A DNA stretch of 48,525 nt from an uncultured Bacteroidota bacterium (GCA_902802755.1 CADCNH010000017.1:1-48525), one strand, 5' to 3'. Numbered from the stretch's first letter, positions 9,010 to 17,444 are shown. Made by a program: numbers and translations. The notes: generated from the letters alone by a model not told the origin.

Positions 9010-9175
9010 AGCGTTTTCGCTCTCACTTGCCTACTTGAAGTTCCACAAACAAGCCAAGCAATAGTATAGCGGTAAACGCCTACGAGTAATCGTGGGCTTT
9101 ACTTACTTGCTTGGCAGGTCGTGGAACACCTAAGTAGGCGTAAGAAAAGTTCCACGATTTTTTTATGCCAAGCAA
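9010..9175 (+). promoter_or_regulatory. Structured leader with two mutually exclusive folds, overlapping a start codon
   Basis: Fold A: gcctactt (9029-9036) pairs with aagtaggc (9132-9139), gttccac (9040-9046) with gtggaac (9121-9127), and gccaagcaa (9053-9061) with ttgcttggc (9107-9115). The interior holds a GUAA-capped hairpin (9079-9096). Fold B uses the same central arm 9107-9127 but pairs it downstream: tcgtggaac (9119-9127) with gttccacga (9149-9157), followed by seven T (9158-9164), and ttgcttggc with gccaagcaa (9167-9175). The second pairing begins at the G of the ATG at 9165. The upstream arm is therefore duplicated, in the same order, across the start codon. Fold B looks like a terminator that also hides the start; fold A prevents it. 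This could instead be a separate small RNA ending at the T run. What switches it cannot be seen. Confidence 0.65.
9149..9164 (+). terminator. Terminator-like 3' arm and T run just before the start codon
   Basis: The arm gttccacga pairs perfectly over 9 bases with 9119-9127 and is followed directly by T7 and then the ATG. This placement suits an attenuator rather than the end of an upstream gene. Confidence 0.55.
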
Positions 9176-9992
9176 CGAAAACACAAAACAAATCAAAAGC
9201 CGCCAGCGAGTGGCTGACCATGGCGAGGTGTTCACCAATCCCCGCGAGGTGAATGCCATGCTTGATCTCGTGCGCGACGAGTCCTTCCGGCTCGACAGCC
9301 GCTTTCTCGAGCCCGCCTGTGGCGACGGCAACTTCCTCATCGAAATCCTCCGCCGCAAACTCTCCCTTCTGCAAGACCTCAAATCCCAAACCGAATTGGA
9401 GTTCCAAAGCCTCATCGCCGTCGGCTCCTGCTACGGCATCGACATCCTTCCCGACAACGTCGAGGCCTGTCGTAAAAGAATAGAAGAGTATGTCCTTTCC
9501 CAACACCCAGCCCTGAAAACGCGAAAGGCACAAGGTGAAGTTGACATTCTTCAAATTGTTGGAAGTGGTATGATGGAAGTGGAGGCTTCTGACTCGGCAG
9601 CCTCGGAGAGGCTGAACGCACGCAGTGCAATTAACACCATACAAGCCGATAGTCGCAGTGTGGTGAAAGAGACGCACGAAGACTGTGAGCATCTCGAAGA
9701 GATGCGACAAGAGCCATATCTCCTCTCCCTCCGCTACATGCTCCAAAAGAACATCGTCTGCGGTGATGCGCTGACGTATCGTACCGCAGAAAACAAGCCT
9801 ATCAGCTTCTGCGAGTGGACACCTATTGCCGGTAGCATGCAGTTTTCACGACGTGATTTCCAATTTGATTTCCTTGTTACACAAAGCCACCAGTACAGCC
9901 TTTTCGATGAACAAGGTGAGCCGCAAAGCTTCGACGAACCTGTAAGGTCCTATCCACCTGTGTATTATACTCAACTTCACACCCAAAAATAA
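9165..9992 (+). CDS. Methyltransferase-fold protein of a restriction-modification operon, lacking NPPY
   Basis: This 275-residue protein begins like an Eco57I-type N6-adenine methyltransferase: GEVFTNPREV (20-29) and the SAM-binding motif I LEPACGDGNF (48-57). No catalytic NPPY motif is present; the corresponding C-terminal region reads FQFDFLVTQSHQYSLF. It probably does not methylate on its own and may be a partner, specificity or decoy subunit of the next protein. Only 20 bases separate it from that gene. The first ~310 bases are GC-rich and the rest less so. Two short 7-base-stem palindromes lie inside the frame at 9598-9614 and 9689-9705, in a stretch that looks poorly conserved (about residues 125-185). 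Translation is probably controlled by the leader that overlaps the start. Confidence 0.7.
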   Translation: MPSNENTKQIKSRQRVADHGEVFTNPREVNAMLDLVRDESFRLDSRFLEPACGDGNFLIEILRRKLSLLQDLKSQTELEFQSLIAVGSCYGIDILPDNVEACRKRIEEYVLSQHPALKTRKAQGEVDILQIVGSGMMEVEASDSAASERLNARSAINTIQADSRSVVKETHEDCEHLEEMRQEPYLLSLRYMLQKNIVCGDALTYRTAENKPISFCEWTPIAGSMQFSRRDFQFDFLVTQSHQYSLFDEQGEPQSFDEPVRSYPPVYYTQLHTQK

Positions 9993-10012
9993 CCACATCA
10001 GTCAATCAAATT

Positions 10013-11503
10013 ATGAATTATAGTCCCGATATCCTCAACTGCTTGGCCAACCTTTCCAGCGATGAGGTCTTCACCTCACCCGAGTTGGCTAACCGAATGC
10101 TCGACCTGTTGCCACAGGAATTGTTCCACAGTTCCAAAACACGATTTCTCGATCCTTGTAGCAAAAGCGGTGTTTTCCTTCGCGAGATTGCCAAACGACT
10201 GCTGGCTGGTCTCGAAGAACAGATACCTGACCTGCAACAACGCATCGACCATATCATGACGAAGCAGGTGTTTGGTATTGCTTGCACTGACCTCACTGCT
10301 GAGATGAGCCGCCGCACGCTTTATTGCACTAAGCAAGCCAACGGCAAATACAGTGTCAGTACAGTTTTTCACGATACGCAGGGTAACTTGCGTTATATAC
10401 GATGCAAACACACTTGGGAGAATGGCAAGTGTAAGTATTGTGGTGCCAATCGTGCCCAATACGATCGTATAGAAACCATTGAGGCCTACGCCTATCCATT
10501 TATCCACAAAAGTATCAACGAAATATTCCAAAAAGATATGCAATTCGATGTAATTATAGGAAACCCGCCGTACCAATTGAGTGATGGAGGTTTTGGTATT
10601 AGCGCAATGCCAATATATGATAGATTCATTACGCAGGCTAAAAAAATTAATCCGAGATATCTTGTGATGATAGTTCCTGCTCGCTGGTATGCAGGAGGCA
10701 AAGGACTTGATGAATTTAGAGACGAAATGTTGCATGACAACAGATTGCGGATTATTCACGATTATCCGCAAGCTTATGAATGCTTTCCTGGAGTACAAAT
10801 TAAGGGCGGTGTGTGCTATTTTCTTTGGAATAGGGATAGTCGGGGTGATTGTATGATTTATACTCATCAAAATGGAGAAGTCGGAGAACCTGTTTCAAGA
10901 CCTTTGTTAGAAAAAGGAAGTGATGTGTTTATTCGCTATAATGAGGCAATAAGCATATTACATAAAGTTGTTTCTTTTAAAGAGCCCATATTAGCAGATA
11001 AAGTTAGTTCTCGTCAACCGTTTGGTTTGAGCACGAATTTTCATGGTGAGAAAGTGTATCACAGTGGTTATTTGAAATTGTATGAAAATCAGGGAGAATC
11101 TTTTGTTAGTGAAAAGATGATAACGAAAAATAGACAAGATGTGAAATCATACAAGGTTTTCATTGCGAGAGCTGGTAGTGGTAGTGATAGCTTTCCTCAT
11201 CCTATTTTAGGGGTGCCCTTTGTTGGTGAGCCTAATACTGTAAGTTCAGAAACATACATCTATATTGGTCCGTTTGTCTCAAAAGAAGAGTGCGAAAATG
11301 TAATCAGTTATATAAAAACCCGTTTCATGAGGTTTTTAATAATGTTGAGGAAGGTGACACAATCTACGACGAGAGAAGTATATAAGTTTGTTCCCCTTCA
11401 AGACTTCTCCCACCCCTGGACCGACGAGATGCTGTACGAGAAGTACGGCTTGGACAAGGACGAGATTGCCTTTATCGAGAGCATGATACGGCCGATGGAA
11501 TAA
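10013..11503 (+). CDS. Eco57I-like N6-adenine DNA methyltransferase
   Basis: This 496-residue protein has SEVFTSP-like N-terminal residues (DEVFTSPEL, 17-25), motif I FLDPCSKSGVF (45-55) and the catalytic motif IV IIGNPPYQL (181-189), as in class I SAM-dependent adenine methyltransferases. A possible zinc site C131-x-H133-x6-C140-x2-C143 lies before the catalytic motif. Residues ~190-460 include the target-recognition region. It should methylate adenine in a specific host sequence to protect it from the helicase-nuclease encoded next. The part at about 10530-11390 is markedly more AT-rich than both flanks, as expected if the recognition domain was exchanged by recombination. The next gene starts 18 bases downstream. 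Confidence 0.85.
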   Translation: MNYSPDILNCLANLSSDEVFTSPELANRMLDLLPQELFHSSKTRFLDPCSKSGVFLREIAKRLLAGLEEQIPDLQQRIDHIMTKQVFGIACTDLTAEMSRRTLYCTKQANGKYSVSTVFHDTQGNLRYIRCKHTWENGKCKYCGANRAQYDRIETIEAYAYPFIHKSINEIFQKDMQFDVIIGNPPYQLSDGGFGISAMPIYDRFITQAKKINPRYLVMIVPARWYAGGKGLDEFRDEMLHDNRLRIIHDYPQAYECFPGVQIKGGVCYFLWNRDSRGDCMIYTHQNGEVGEPVSRPLLEKGSDVFIRYNEAISILHKVVSFKEPILADKVSSRQPFGLSTNFHGEKVYHSGYLKLYENQGESFVSEKMITKNRQDVKSYKVFIARAGSGSDSFPHPILGVPFVGEPNTVSSETYIYIGPFVSKEECENVISYIKTRFMRFLIMLRKVTQSTTREVYKFVPLQDFSHPWTDEMLYEKYGLDKDEIAFIESMIRPME

Positions 11504-11521
11504 CAATGAAAGATTTTGATT

Positions 11522-14035
11522 ATGCAAACAATAGACCAAATCCTCCCCAACAGCCGACGTGCTGTCCCGCAAATCTACATGTACGACGACGTTGCCTTCC
11601 CAGGCTGGATCAAAATCGGGCAGACGGGCCGACAAGATGTGAATGAGCGCATCGACGAGCAGCATCCCATCACCGAACCGTACAAGACATACCACCTGCT
11701 GTGGCACGACAACGCCTTCTACGCCGATGGCAGCGGCGAGAGCTTCGGCGACCACGACCTGCACGACTATCTGCGCCGCATGGGCAAGGAACTCATCGGC
11801 GAGTGGTGCCGCTGTTCCTTGCGCGAGGCACAGGCGGCATACGTGGCCGTCCGCCATCGCGATACGGACATCAAGACGGTGCGCGACCTCGACTACGAGA
11901 TGCGCGATGAGCAGGCGCAAGCGGTGAGACAGACCGCCGACTACTTTGCCAGGATGGACGAAGAGGAGCCGGACCGCCCCAGCCACTACCTATGGAACGC
12001 CAAGATGCGCTTCGGCAAGACCTTCGCCACTTATCAGTTGGCTAAACGCATGGGTGCTAAACGTGTGCTGGTGCTTACTTTTAAGCCTGCTGTGGAGGAC
12101 TCGTGGCGCGATGACTTGCTGCGGCACCGCGACTTTGAAGGCTGGCGGTACTACAGCAGTCGCATAGAAGAACGTTTCCCGTCGCTATCATCGCCAAAGC
12201 CTCTAGTGGTATTCGGCTCTTTCCAGGACTACCTCGGCAGAGACCGTTACGGCAACATCAAAACGAAAAATGAGTGGGTACACAGCATCTACTGGGATCT
12301 GATTGTGCTGGACGAATACCATTTCGGGGCTTGGAACGACAACGCCAAGAGTCTGCTCGACCTCGGGGATGCCGATGCCAAGAAACGGCAGGCGGAAGAG
12401 GATGCGGTGATGAGCGAGAGCGGCATCGATGTGGAGAGCGGACGCGCCTGGGATGACAGCGACGTGCCCATTACGGGCAAGCATTACCTCTACCTCAGCG
12501 GCACCCCTTTCCGTGCTCTTGCCACGGGCGAATTCATGGAAAGCCAGATCTTCAACTGGACCTATCAGGACGAGCAGGCACGGAAAGAATCCGTCGGTGG
12601 TCCTTACTTGGAGATGCCCACCATGGTGATGATGACCTACCAGATGCCGCAGGACCTTGGCGCGATGATTGAGCAGTGGGACATGGACGGCTTCGACCTC
12701 AACGAGTTCTTCCGGGCAGAGGGAAAGACCTTCGTTCATGAGAAAGCCGTGCAGAAGTGGCTCGACATTATCCGTGGCAAAGCACCTATTTTTGGCGATG
12801 GCAGCTCACCACTTAATGTTCGTCCAGCATTGCTTTTTGAGGATACCCGTCTGCTTGACCTCTGTGCACACACCATGTGGTTTCTGCCTAATGTGGCTTC
12901 GTGCAATGCTATGGAAGCATTGCTTCATCGTCCAGCCAACGGCTTCTATCAGAATTATACTATCATCAATTGTAGCGGCAGCAAGGCTGGTATCGGCGTG
13001 GATGCCCTCGGGCCGGTGCGAGAGGCTATGGGTGACAATCCGTTGAAGACTCGCACTATTACGTTGACTTGTGGCAAGCTGACCACGGGCGTAACGTTGC
13101 GTCCACTCGGTGGACTGTTGATGCTTCGCAACTGTTCCAGTCCCGAGACCTATTTCCAGACCGCTTTCCGCGTACAGAGCCCATGGACTGCAGCAGATGT
13201 GGACGACCCGACGAAGAAAACTATTCTCAAACCTACTTGTTATGTGTTTGACTTTGCTCCCAACCGTGCTTTGCGTGAGGTGGTGACTTACGCCAACCAA
13301 CTGGATGTTGATAGCAATCGCCGTATCACCGACAAGGTGGATGAGTTTATCAATTTTTTGCCCATCCTTCAGTTTGACGGCAGCTCCATGAAGCGTGTGG
13401 ATGCCACTGAAATCCTTGATTTTGTTGATAATGGCACCAGCGGCACGCTGCTGGCTCGCCGTTGGAACAGTGCCCAGTTAGTGAACGTGGATAATGCCAC
13501 CCTGCAACGAGTGCTTGATAATCCCGAAGCTTTGGCCACTATTATGAAGATTGAGGGGTTCCGTGCCTTGGGTGGTGATATCATCGAGAGTATTGTCAAC
13601 CGTGCCGAGAAAATCAAGAAGCTGAAACGTGAGGCTGGCGAGAGTGGTGACAGTAAGAAGAAAAAAGAGCTGACGAAAGAGGAGAAAGAATACCGTTCAA
13701 AGCGACGTGAGGTGCAGGAAAAACTGATGAAGTTTGCTACTAGGATTCCCATCTTCATGTATCTAACCGATTATCGTGAAGAAAGCCTTGAGGATGTTAT
13801 CCGCAAGCTGGAACCAAGTCTTTTTGAACGCGTTACAGGCTTGACCATTGACGATTTCGACCTTTTGTTGCGTGTGGGAGTATTCAACAAAGCCCAAATG
13901 AACGACGCCATTCTGAAGTTCCGTCGCTACGAGGATGCCTCCTTGGCCTACACCGGTGTCAATCGCCATGCCTCCGACACCCGCATCGGTTTGATGGACA
14001 GCACCGTGCCGGTGGAGGCGGTGGTGGGTGTGTAG
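11522..14035 (+). CDS. Restriction protein: GIY-YIG-like nuclease fused to SF2 helicase
   Basis: I use the ATG at 11522 (837 residues); a TTG two codons earlier is less likely. Numbering here is from the TTG. Residues ~18-115 resemble the T5orf172 branch of GIY-YIG nucleases: IYMY, then WIKIGQTGR (31-39), then GEW (95-97). A superfamily 2 helicase follows: Walker A KMRFGKT (163-169), DEYH (266-269), motif III SGTPF (328-332) and a motif VI-like FQTAFRVQSP. A lysine/glutamate-rich helical stretch lies near the C-terminus. This is the layout of an ATP-dependent restriction enzyme that translocates on DNA before cutting. It is the last gene of the leader-controlled operon after two methyltransferase-fold genes. 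The first ~1.25 kb is strongly GC-rich. The recognition sequence cannot be read from the protein. Confidence 0.8.
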   Translation: MQTIDQILPNSRRAVPQIYMYDDVAFPGWIKIGQTGRQDVNERIDEQHPITEPYKTYHLLWHDNAFYADGSGESFGDHDLHDYLRRMGKELIGEWCRCSLREAQAAYVAVRHRDTDIKTVRDLDYEMRDEQAQAVRQTADYFARMDEEEPDRPSHYLWNAKMRFGKTFATYQLAKRMGAKRVLVLTFKPAVEDSWRDDLLRHRDFEGWRYYSSRIEERFPSLSSPKPLVVFGSFQDYLGRDRYGNIKTKNEWVHSIYWDLIVLDEYHFGAWNDNAKSLLDLGDADAKKRQAEEDAVMSESGIDVESGRAWDDSDVPITGKHYLYLSGTPFRALATGEFMESQIFNWTYQDEQARKESVGGPYLEMPTMVMMTYQMPQDLGAMIEQWDMDGFDLNEFFRAEGKTFVHEKAVQKWLDIIRGKAPIFGDGSSPLNVRPALLFEDTRLLDLCAHTMWFLPNVASCNAMEALLHRPANGFYQNYTIINCSGSKAGIGVDALGPVREAMGDNPLKTRTITLTCGKLTTGVTLRPLGGLLMLRNCSSPETYFQTAFRVQSPWTAADVDDPTKKTILKPTCYVFDFAPNRALREVVTYANQLDVDSNRRITDKVDEFINFLPILQFDGSSMKRVDATEILDFVDNGTSGTLLARRWNSAQLVNVDNATLQRVLDNPEALATIMKIEGFRALGGDIIESIVNRAEKIKKLKREAGESGDSKKKKELTKEEKEYRSKRREVQEKLMKFATRIPIFMYLTDYREESLEDVIRKLEPSLFERVTGLTIDDFDLLLRVGVFNKAQMNDAILKFRRYEDASLAYTGVNRHASDTRIGLMDSTVPVEAVVGV

Positions 14036-14131
14036 AGGGAGACTTTATCTGGAGTGTAATCTTTTCGATATAATAATTATGTGTTTAATAATAAATAATT
14101 TGTGTTATTTTAAAAAATAATTGGAATTTTA

Positions 14132-14162
14132 TTGATTGTAAACAAAAAATGTGTATTTTTGC
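14132..14162 (+). promoter_or_regulatory. Promoter of toxin-antitoxin pair
   Basis: TTG (14132-14134), 19 bases, TATTTTTGC (14154-14162); it lies 22 bases before the antitoxin ATG. Confidence 0.6.
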
Positions 14163-14184
14163 AGTAGATGAAAAATAGAATGCA

Positions 14185-14373
14185 ATGGAACGATATTATC
14201 CTATAAAAGATTCTGAAATACAAGAGGTTAATGAGCCTCAAGTGCCCTATGGTACTTCTGCACAAAGGTCTTTGAGAACAATTACTGACGAGGAACTGGA
14301 GCGAAGTATGACGCTTGAAGAACTTGATACCCATCTAACTGAACTCATACATGATCATTTTCACGGTAAATAA
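14185..14373 (+). CDS. Small antitoxin-like protein
   Basis: A 62-residue acidic protein (for example DEELERSMTLEELDTHL, residues ~35-51) with its own promoter 22 bases upstream. Its TAA overlaps the ATG of the next short frame by one base (TAATG), the coupling typical of toxin-antitoxin pairs. I do not recognise a named antitoxin family. The role rests on the arrangement and on the toxin-like start of the next frame. Confidence 0.6.
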   Translation: MERYYPIKDSEIQEVNEPQVPYGTSAQRSLRTITDEELERSMTLEELDTHLTELIHDHFHGK

Positions 14374-14495
14374 TGAGAGTAATTGTTGATAATAAAGTTG
14401 TAAAAGCGATAGACAATTTCTATATCGTTGCAATGAATAGGCATATCCCGAAAAAAAAATCCCGAAGCAACCGCTCCGGGATTTTTACCAATTAA
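14373..14495 (+). pseudogene. Truncated RelE/ParE-like toxin
   Basis: The frame starts at the overlapping ATG and opens like Bacteroidota RelE/ParE-superfamily toxins (MRVIVDNKVV then KAIDNFYIVAMNRH). After ~25 residues the similarity stops and the frame runs through a terminator hairpin to a TAA, giving 40 residues instead of ~90-100. The lost part includes the catalytic C-terminal half, so it should be inactive. The break near 14447 marks the right edge of the accessory DNA. Confidence 0.6.
14456..14487. terminator. Terminator at the 3' end of the M16 protease gene
   Basis: aaaatcccg and cgggatttt are perfect complements around an 11-13 base loop. On the minus strand the stem is followed by a T run, so it probably ends the M16 transcript. 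It also lies inside the truncated toxin frame. Confidence 0.65.
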
Positions 14496-14537
14496 CAATT
14501 GATAACTATTAATTATTAACTGTTAACTATTAACTGA

Positions 14538-17393
14538 TTAGTATCCGAAAATCTCTTCTAAGCTGAGTTTCGTGATTTTGCCGTATTTCTCCAAGCCTTT
14601 GAAGTCCACTTCGTTTTCGTTACCCAAAACTACAACGGTGTGCTTCTGGCCTTTGATATAGGTCTTGTTGAAGTTGAGCACATCGTTGAGGGTCATCTTC
14701 TGGATGGCGTTGAAGTCTTCCTTGTCGGTGGGAGCTTTCAAGCCTTTTTCTTCGCAGTTCAGGTAGTAGTTGATGATGCTCATCTTACGGATACGGTTGG
14801 TTCTGTATTCTGACATCAAAGCAGTCTTGGCAATGTCGAAGTTCAGTTCAGAAACCGGCATGTTGTCCAACAAATCTGTGAAAGCTTCCAAAGCGTCAAT
14901 CAGCTTGTCATTCTGAGTGCCGATATGGGTCATGTTGTAGTTGTAGCGGCCTTTTTCGCTGGGTTCAACATAGTAAGCGGCAGCGGTGTATGCCAAGGAG
15001 CGTTTCTCACGGATTTCCTGGAATACGATGGAGTTCATGCTGCCACCGAAATACTCGTTGTACATCTCAATCTGCGGACTGAGGGTCCAGTTGGCAGGAA
15101 TAGAAGTGTTCAGCTGACGACACAGGGACTGTTTGGCATCGTAGTGAGCGAAATACACCTTGTTCTCTTTGGTCTGCAGACGGTCGAAATCGGGATTCTG
15201 CTTCATGGGTTTCTTGGCAGGATGCACACTGTGCTTGTCGGTGATTACCTTTTGCAAGTCGGTAAGACTCATGTCGCCATAGTACATAATACGCTGCGGT
15301 TGTGAGGTCATGGTCTTGATCTGGTTGACAATGTCCTGAGCTTTGATTTTCTGAACTTCTTCATTGGTTACCAGATATTTACGCATGTTGTCCTTGCCGT
15401 AGGAAGCGTAAGACAGCATTCTCTGGAAGATGGTGTTCTGGCGTGACTTGGCATCCTGACGCTGTTTCAGCACATTGCTGATAGAGTTCTGCACAGATTC
15501 TTCAGAGATTTTGGGGTGATTCAGGATGTCTTCCACAATGGCGATAGCTTTCTCCATGTTTTCACTCAAACCAGAGATGTTTACACGGGCGTATTTGTCG
15601 CCGAAGCTGATGCTATAATCGCAGGCGAGGTCATACATTTCACGGTTGATTTGGCTGAGTGTTCTGTTCTCGCTTTCCAACTGGTCGAGGAACTGGTTGG
15701 TGATGCCGGCTTTTTTGTCATACAAGGAACCGTAGTTGTAGCGGTAGTACAGCTGGAAGCGGCCATTTTCTGTATTTTGAACATAAAGAATCTCGTTGCC
15801 GTTGGCTTTGCCTTTCTTCATGTCTTTGTTGAAATCGACGAAGACGGGCTCGATAGGTTTGACATTGATTTTCTTGATGTCTTTCATGAATTGGCTTTCC
15901 ACATCACGGTTGATGACCACTGGGGTGATTTCGGGTTTCTCTACTTTTTGCACGTCGCGTTGCTCGCCCTGACGTTTGTAAACCACTACATAATTGTTGT
16001 TTTTGAATGTACGGCGTGCGAAGTCAATCACGTCTTCCTTGGTTACTTGGCTCATGTTGTCGGTCTCGTTCAACACATCCTGCCAGCTCATGTGGGCGAG
16101 GTAGGCCATTGCCATCGCCATGGCGCGGTTGTTATTGTTCTCTACTTGGGTCATTTGGCTGAGTTTGCGGTTGTTGATGGCGGCGGTCAAAAGGTCTTCA
16201 TCCCAGTTGCCTGATTTCAAAATGTCAATTTGTTGCAGCAAGAGGTCTTTCAGTTGTTCCAGGGTCTGTCCTTTTTTTGGTCTGCCAGCAAGGCGGAAAT
16301 AAGCGTAATCGTTCAAGTCGCTTACACCAGAGGATGCATATTGGGCCAGCTGCTTCTGATTGATGTTCTCATCCATGATACCGCAAGAACCATTCATCAA
16401 CACGGCGTCGGCCATCTCTGCCAATAACACGTCGCGTGAGCCGGTACCAGCATCGATACGGAAACCGATTTGCAGGTTCTCAGCTTCAAGTCCATAAACA
16501 TCCACTACCTTAACTTCACGGATGGGATTTTCTTTTACGTAGGTGAAGTCGGGGATAAAGTGCGGTTGGAGTTTGCCAAAATATTTGTCAATCAGTTTGA
16601 TAGCCTGTTCTGGGTCGAAGTCGCCAGCCATGGCGATGCAGTAGTTGTTAGGTACATAGTAGGTTTTGTAGTGTTTGTTGATGTTGGTCAGTGAGGGGTT
16701 TTTCAGGTGTTCGACAGTGCCTATTGTTGTCTGTGTACCGTAGGGATGAGTAGGTGTCAACTTCTTGCCAAGAGCACTCATCAGCTTGTCGCCATCGTCA
16801 GTCAGATAAATGTTGTACTCCTCATAGACGGCTTCCAGTTCGGTATGGAAACCACGGATCACCATGTTCTGGAAACGGTCCGACTGAATCTTGTTGGAGG
16901 TGAATGCGTTGGTTCCCTGTGAACCGATAACGTTCATCAGCTTGTCGTATTCGTTGGGAATGGCATACTTGGAAGCCTCGTATGAAACGGAGTCAATCAA
17001 ATGGTAGATGGCTTTGCGTTTGGCAGGGTCGGTGGTGTGGTTATAAACTTCGTACAGTCTTTCGATTTCTTTCAACTGCACTTGCTCCTTGGCCCAGTCG
17101 AGGGTGCCGAATTTTGTGGTACCCTTGAACATCAGGTGCTCGAGGTAGTGTGACAGACCGGTAGATTCGGCGGGGTCGTTCTTGCTACCTACGCGCACGG
17201 CAATGAGGGTCTGGATGCGGGGTTCATCCTTGTTGACGGACATGAAGACCTGCAGACCGTTGTCCAAAGTATAATGGATCACGTTCATCGGGTCGTTCTG
17301 GTAAGTTTCCTTTTTGTAGTTCTGGGCATCCATGCTGAAGGCGAAAAGGCAGAAAACGGCAATCAGCAAGCCCGACATAAATCTTTGTTTCAT
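14538..17393 (-). CDS. M16-family zinc protease (pitrilysin/insulinase type)
   Basis: The 951-residue protein starts with a signal peptide (MKQRFMSGLLIAVFCLFAFS, cleavage near MDAQ). The inverted zinc motif HYLEH near residue 83, in the context LSHYLEHLMFKG, defines an active M16 metalloprotease, with a downstream E that would complete the site (EAVYEE, ~190). The length fits four half-domains, the second pair probably inactive. Secreted to the periplasm or attached to the envelope, it would degrade short unfolded peptides. It is a single-gene unit with its own promoter at 17429-17437 and terminator. The nearest genes do not point to a substrate. Confidence 0.9.
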   Translation of the reverse strand: MKQRFMSGLLIAVFCLFAFSMDAQNYKKETYQNDPMNVIHYTLDNGLQVFMSVNKDEPRIQTLIAVRVGSKNDPAESTGLSHYLEHLMFKGTTKFGTLDWAKEQVQLKEIERLYEVYNHTTDPAKRKAIYHLIDSVSYEASKYAIPNEYDKLMNVIGSQGTNAFTSNKIQSDRFQNMVIRGFHTELEAVYEEYNIYLTDDGDKLMSALGKKLTPTHPYGTQTTIGTVEHLKNPSLTNINKHYKTYYVPNNYCIAMAGDFDPEQAIKLIDKYFGKLQPHFIPDFTYVKENPIREVKVVDVYGLEAENLQIGFRIDAGTGSRDVLLAEMADAVLMNGSCGIMDENINQKQLAQYASSGVSDLNDYAYFRLAGRPKKGQTLEQLKDLLLQQIDILKSGNWDEDLLTAAINNRKLSQMTQVENNNNRAMAMAMAYLAHMSWQDVLNETDNMSQVTKEDVIDFARRTFKNNNYVVVYKRQGEQRDVQKVEKPEITPVVINRDVESQFMKDIKKINVKPIEPVFVDFNKDMKKGKANGNEILYVQNTENGRFQLYYRYNYGSLYDKKAGITNQFLDQLESENRTLSQINREMYDLACDYSISFGDKYARVNISGLSENMEKAIAIVEDILNHPKISEESVQNSISNVLKQRQDAKSRQNTIFQRMLSYASYGKDNMRKYLVTNEEVQKIKAQDIVNQIKTMTSQPQRIMYYGDMSLTDLQKVITDKHSVHPAKKPMKQNPDFDRLQTKENKVYFAHYDAKQSLCRQLNTSIPANWTLSPQIEMYNEYFGGSMNSIVFQEIREKRSLAYTAAAYYVEPSEKGRYNYNMTHIGTQNDKLIDALEAFTDLLDNMPVSELNFDIAKTALMSEYRTNRIRKMSIINYYLNCEEKGLKAPTDKEDFNAIQKMTLNDVLNFNKTYIKGQKHTVVVLGNENEVDFKGLEKYGKITKLSLEEIFGY

Positions 17394-17428
17394 ACTTTTT
17401 ATATTTAATTAGTATATTTTTCCAAGTT

Positions 17429-17437
17429 GCAAAGATA
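17429..17437 (-). promoter_or_regulatory. Promoter -7 box of M16 protease gene
   Basis: On the minus strand this reads TATCTTTGC, a full -7 consensus, ~36 bases before the start codon. Confidence 0.6.
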
Positions 17438-17444
17438 CAAATTT

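Noticed and set aside
9010..9175. Retron or tracrRNA-like non-coding RNA
   Set aside because: There is no reverse transcriptase, Cas9-like or TnpB-like gene nearby; the overlap with the start codon points to a leader.
11506..11650. Alternative start ATG at 11506 for the helicase-nuclease gene
   Set aside because: It is in a different frame and loses the IYMY and WIKIGQTGR residues of the nuclease domain; it would need a frameshift I cannot support.
1..14500. Prophage or integrative element with integrase
   Set aside because: No integrase, transposase, relaxase, portal or capsid-like gene was seen; there is no clear attachment-site repeat at the edges.
15516..16214. Long open frames opposite the M16, sufB, ABC-F, TonB and recJ genes
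   Set aside because: They are antisense shadows of well-supported genes, lack promoters and show no family features.
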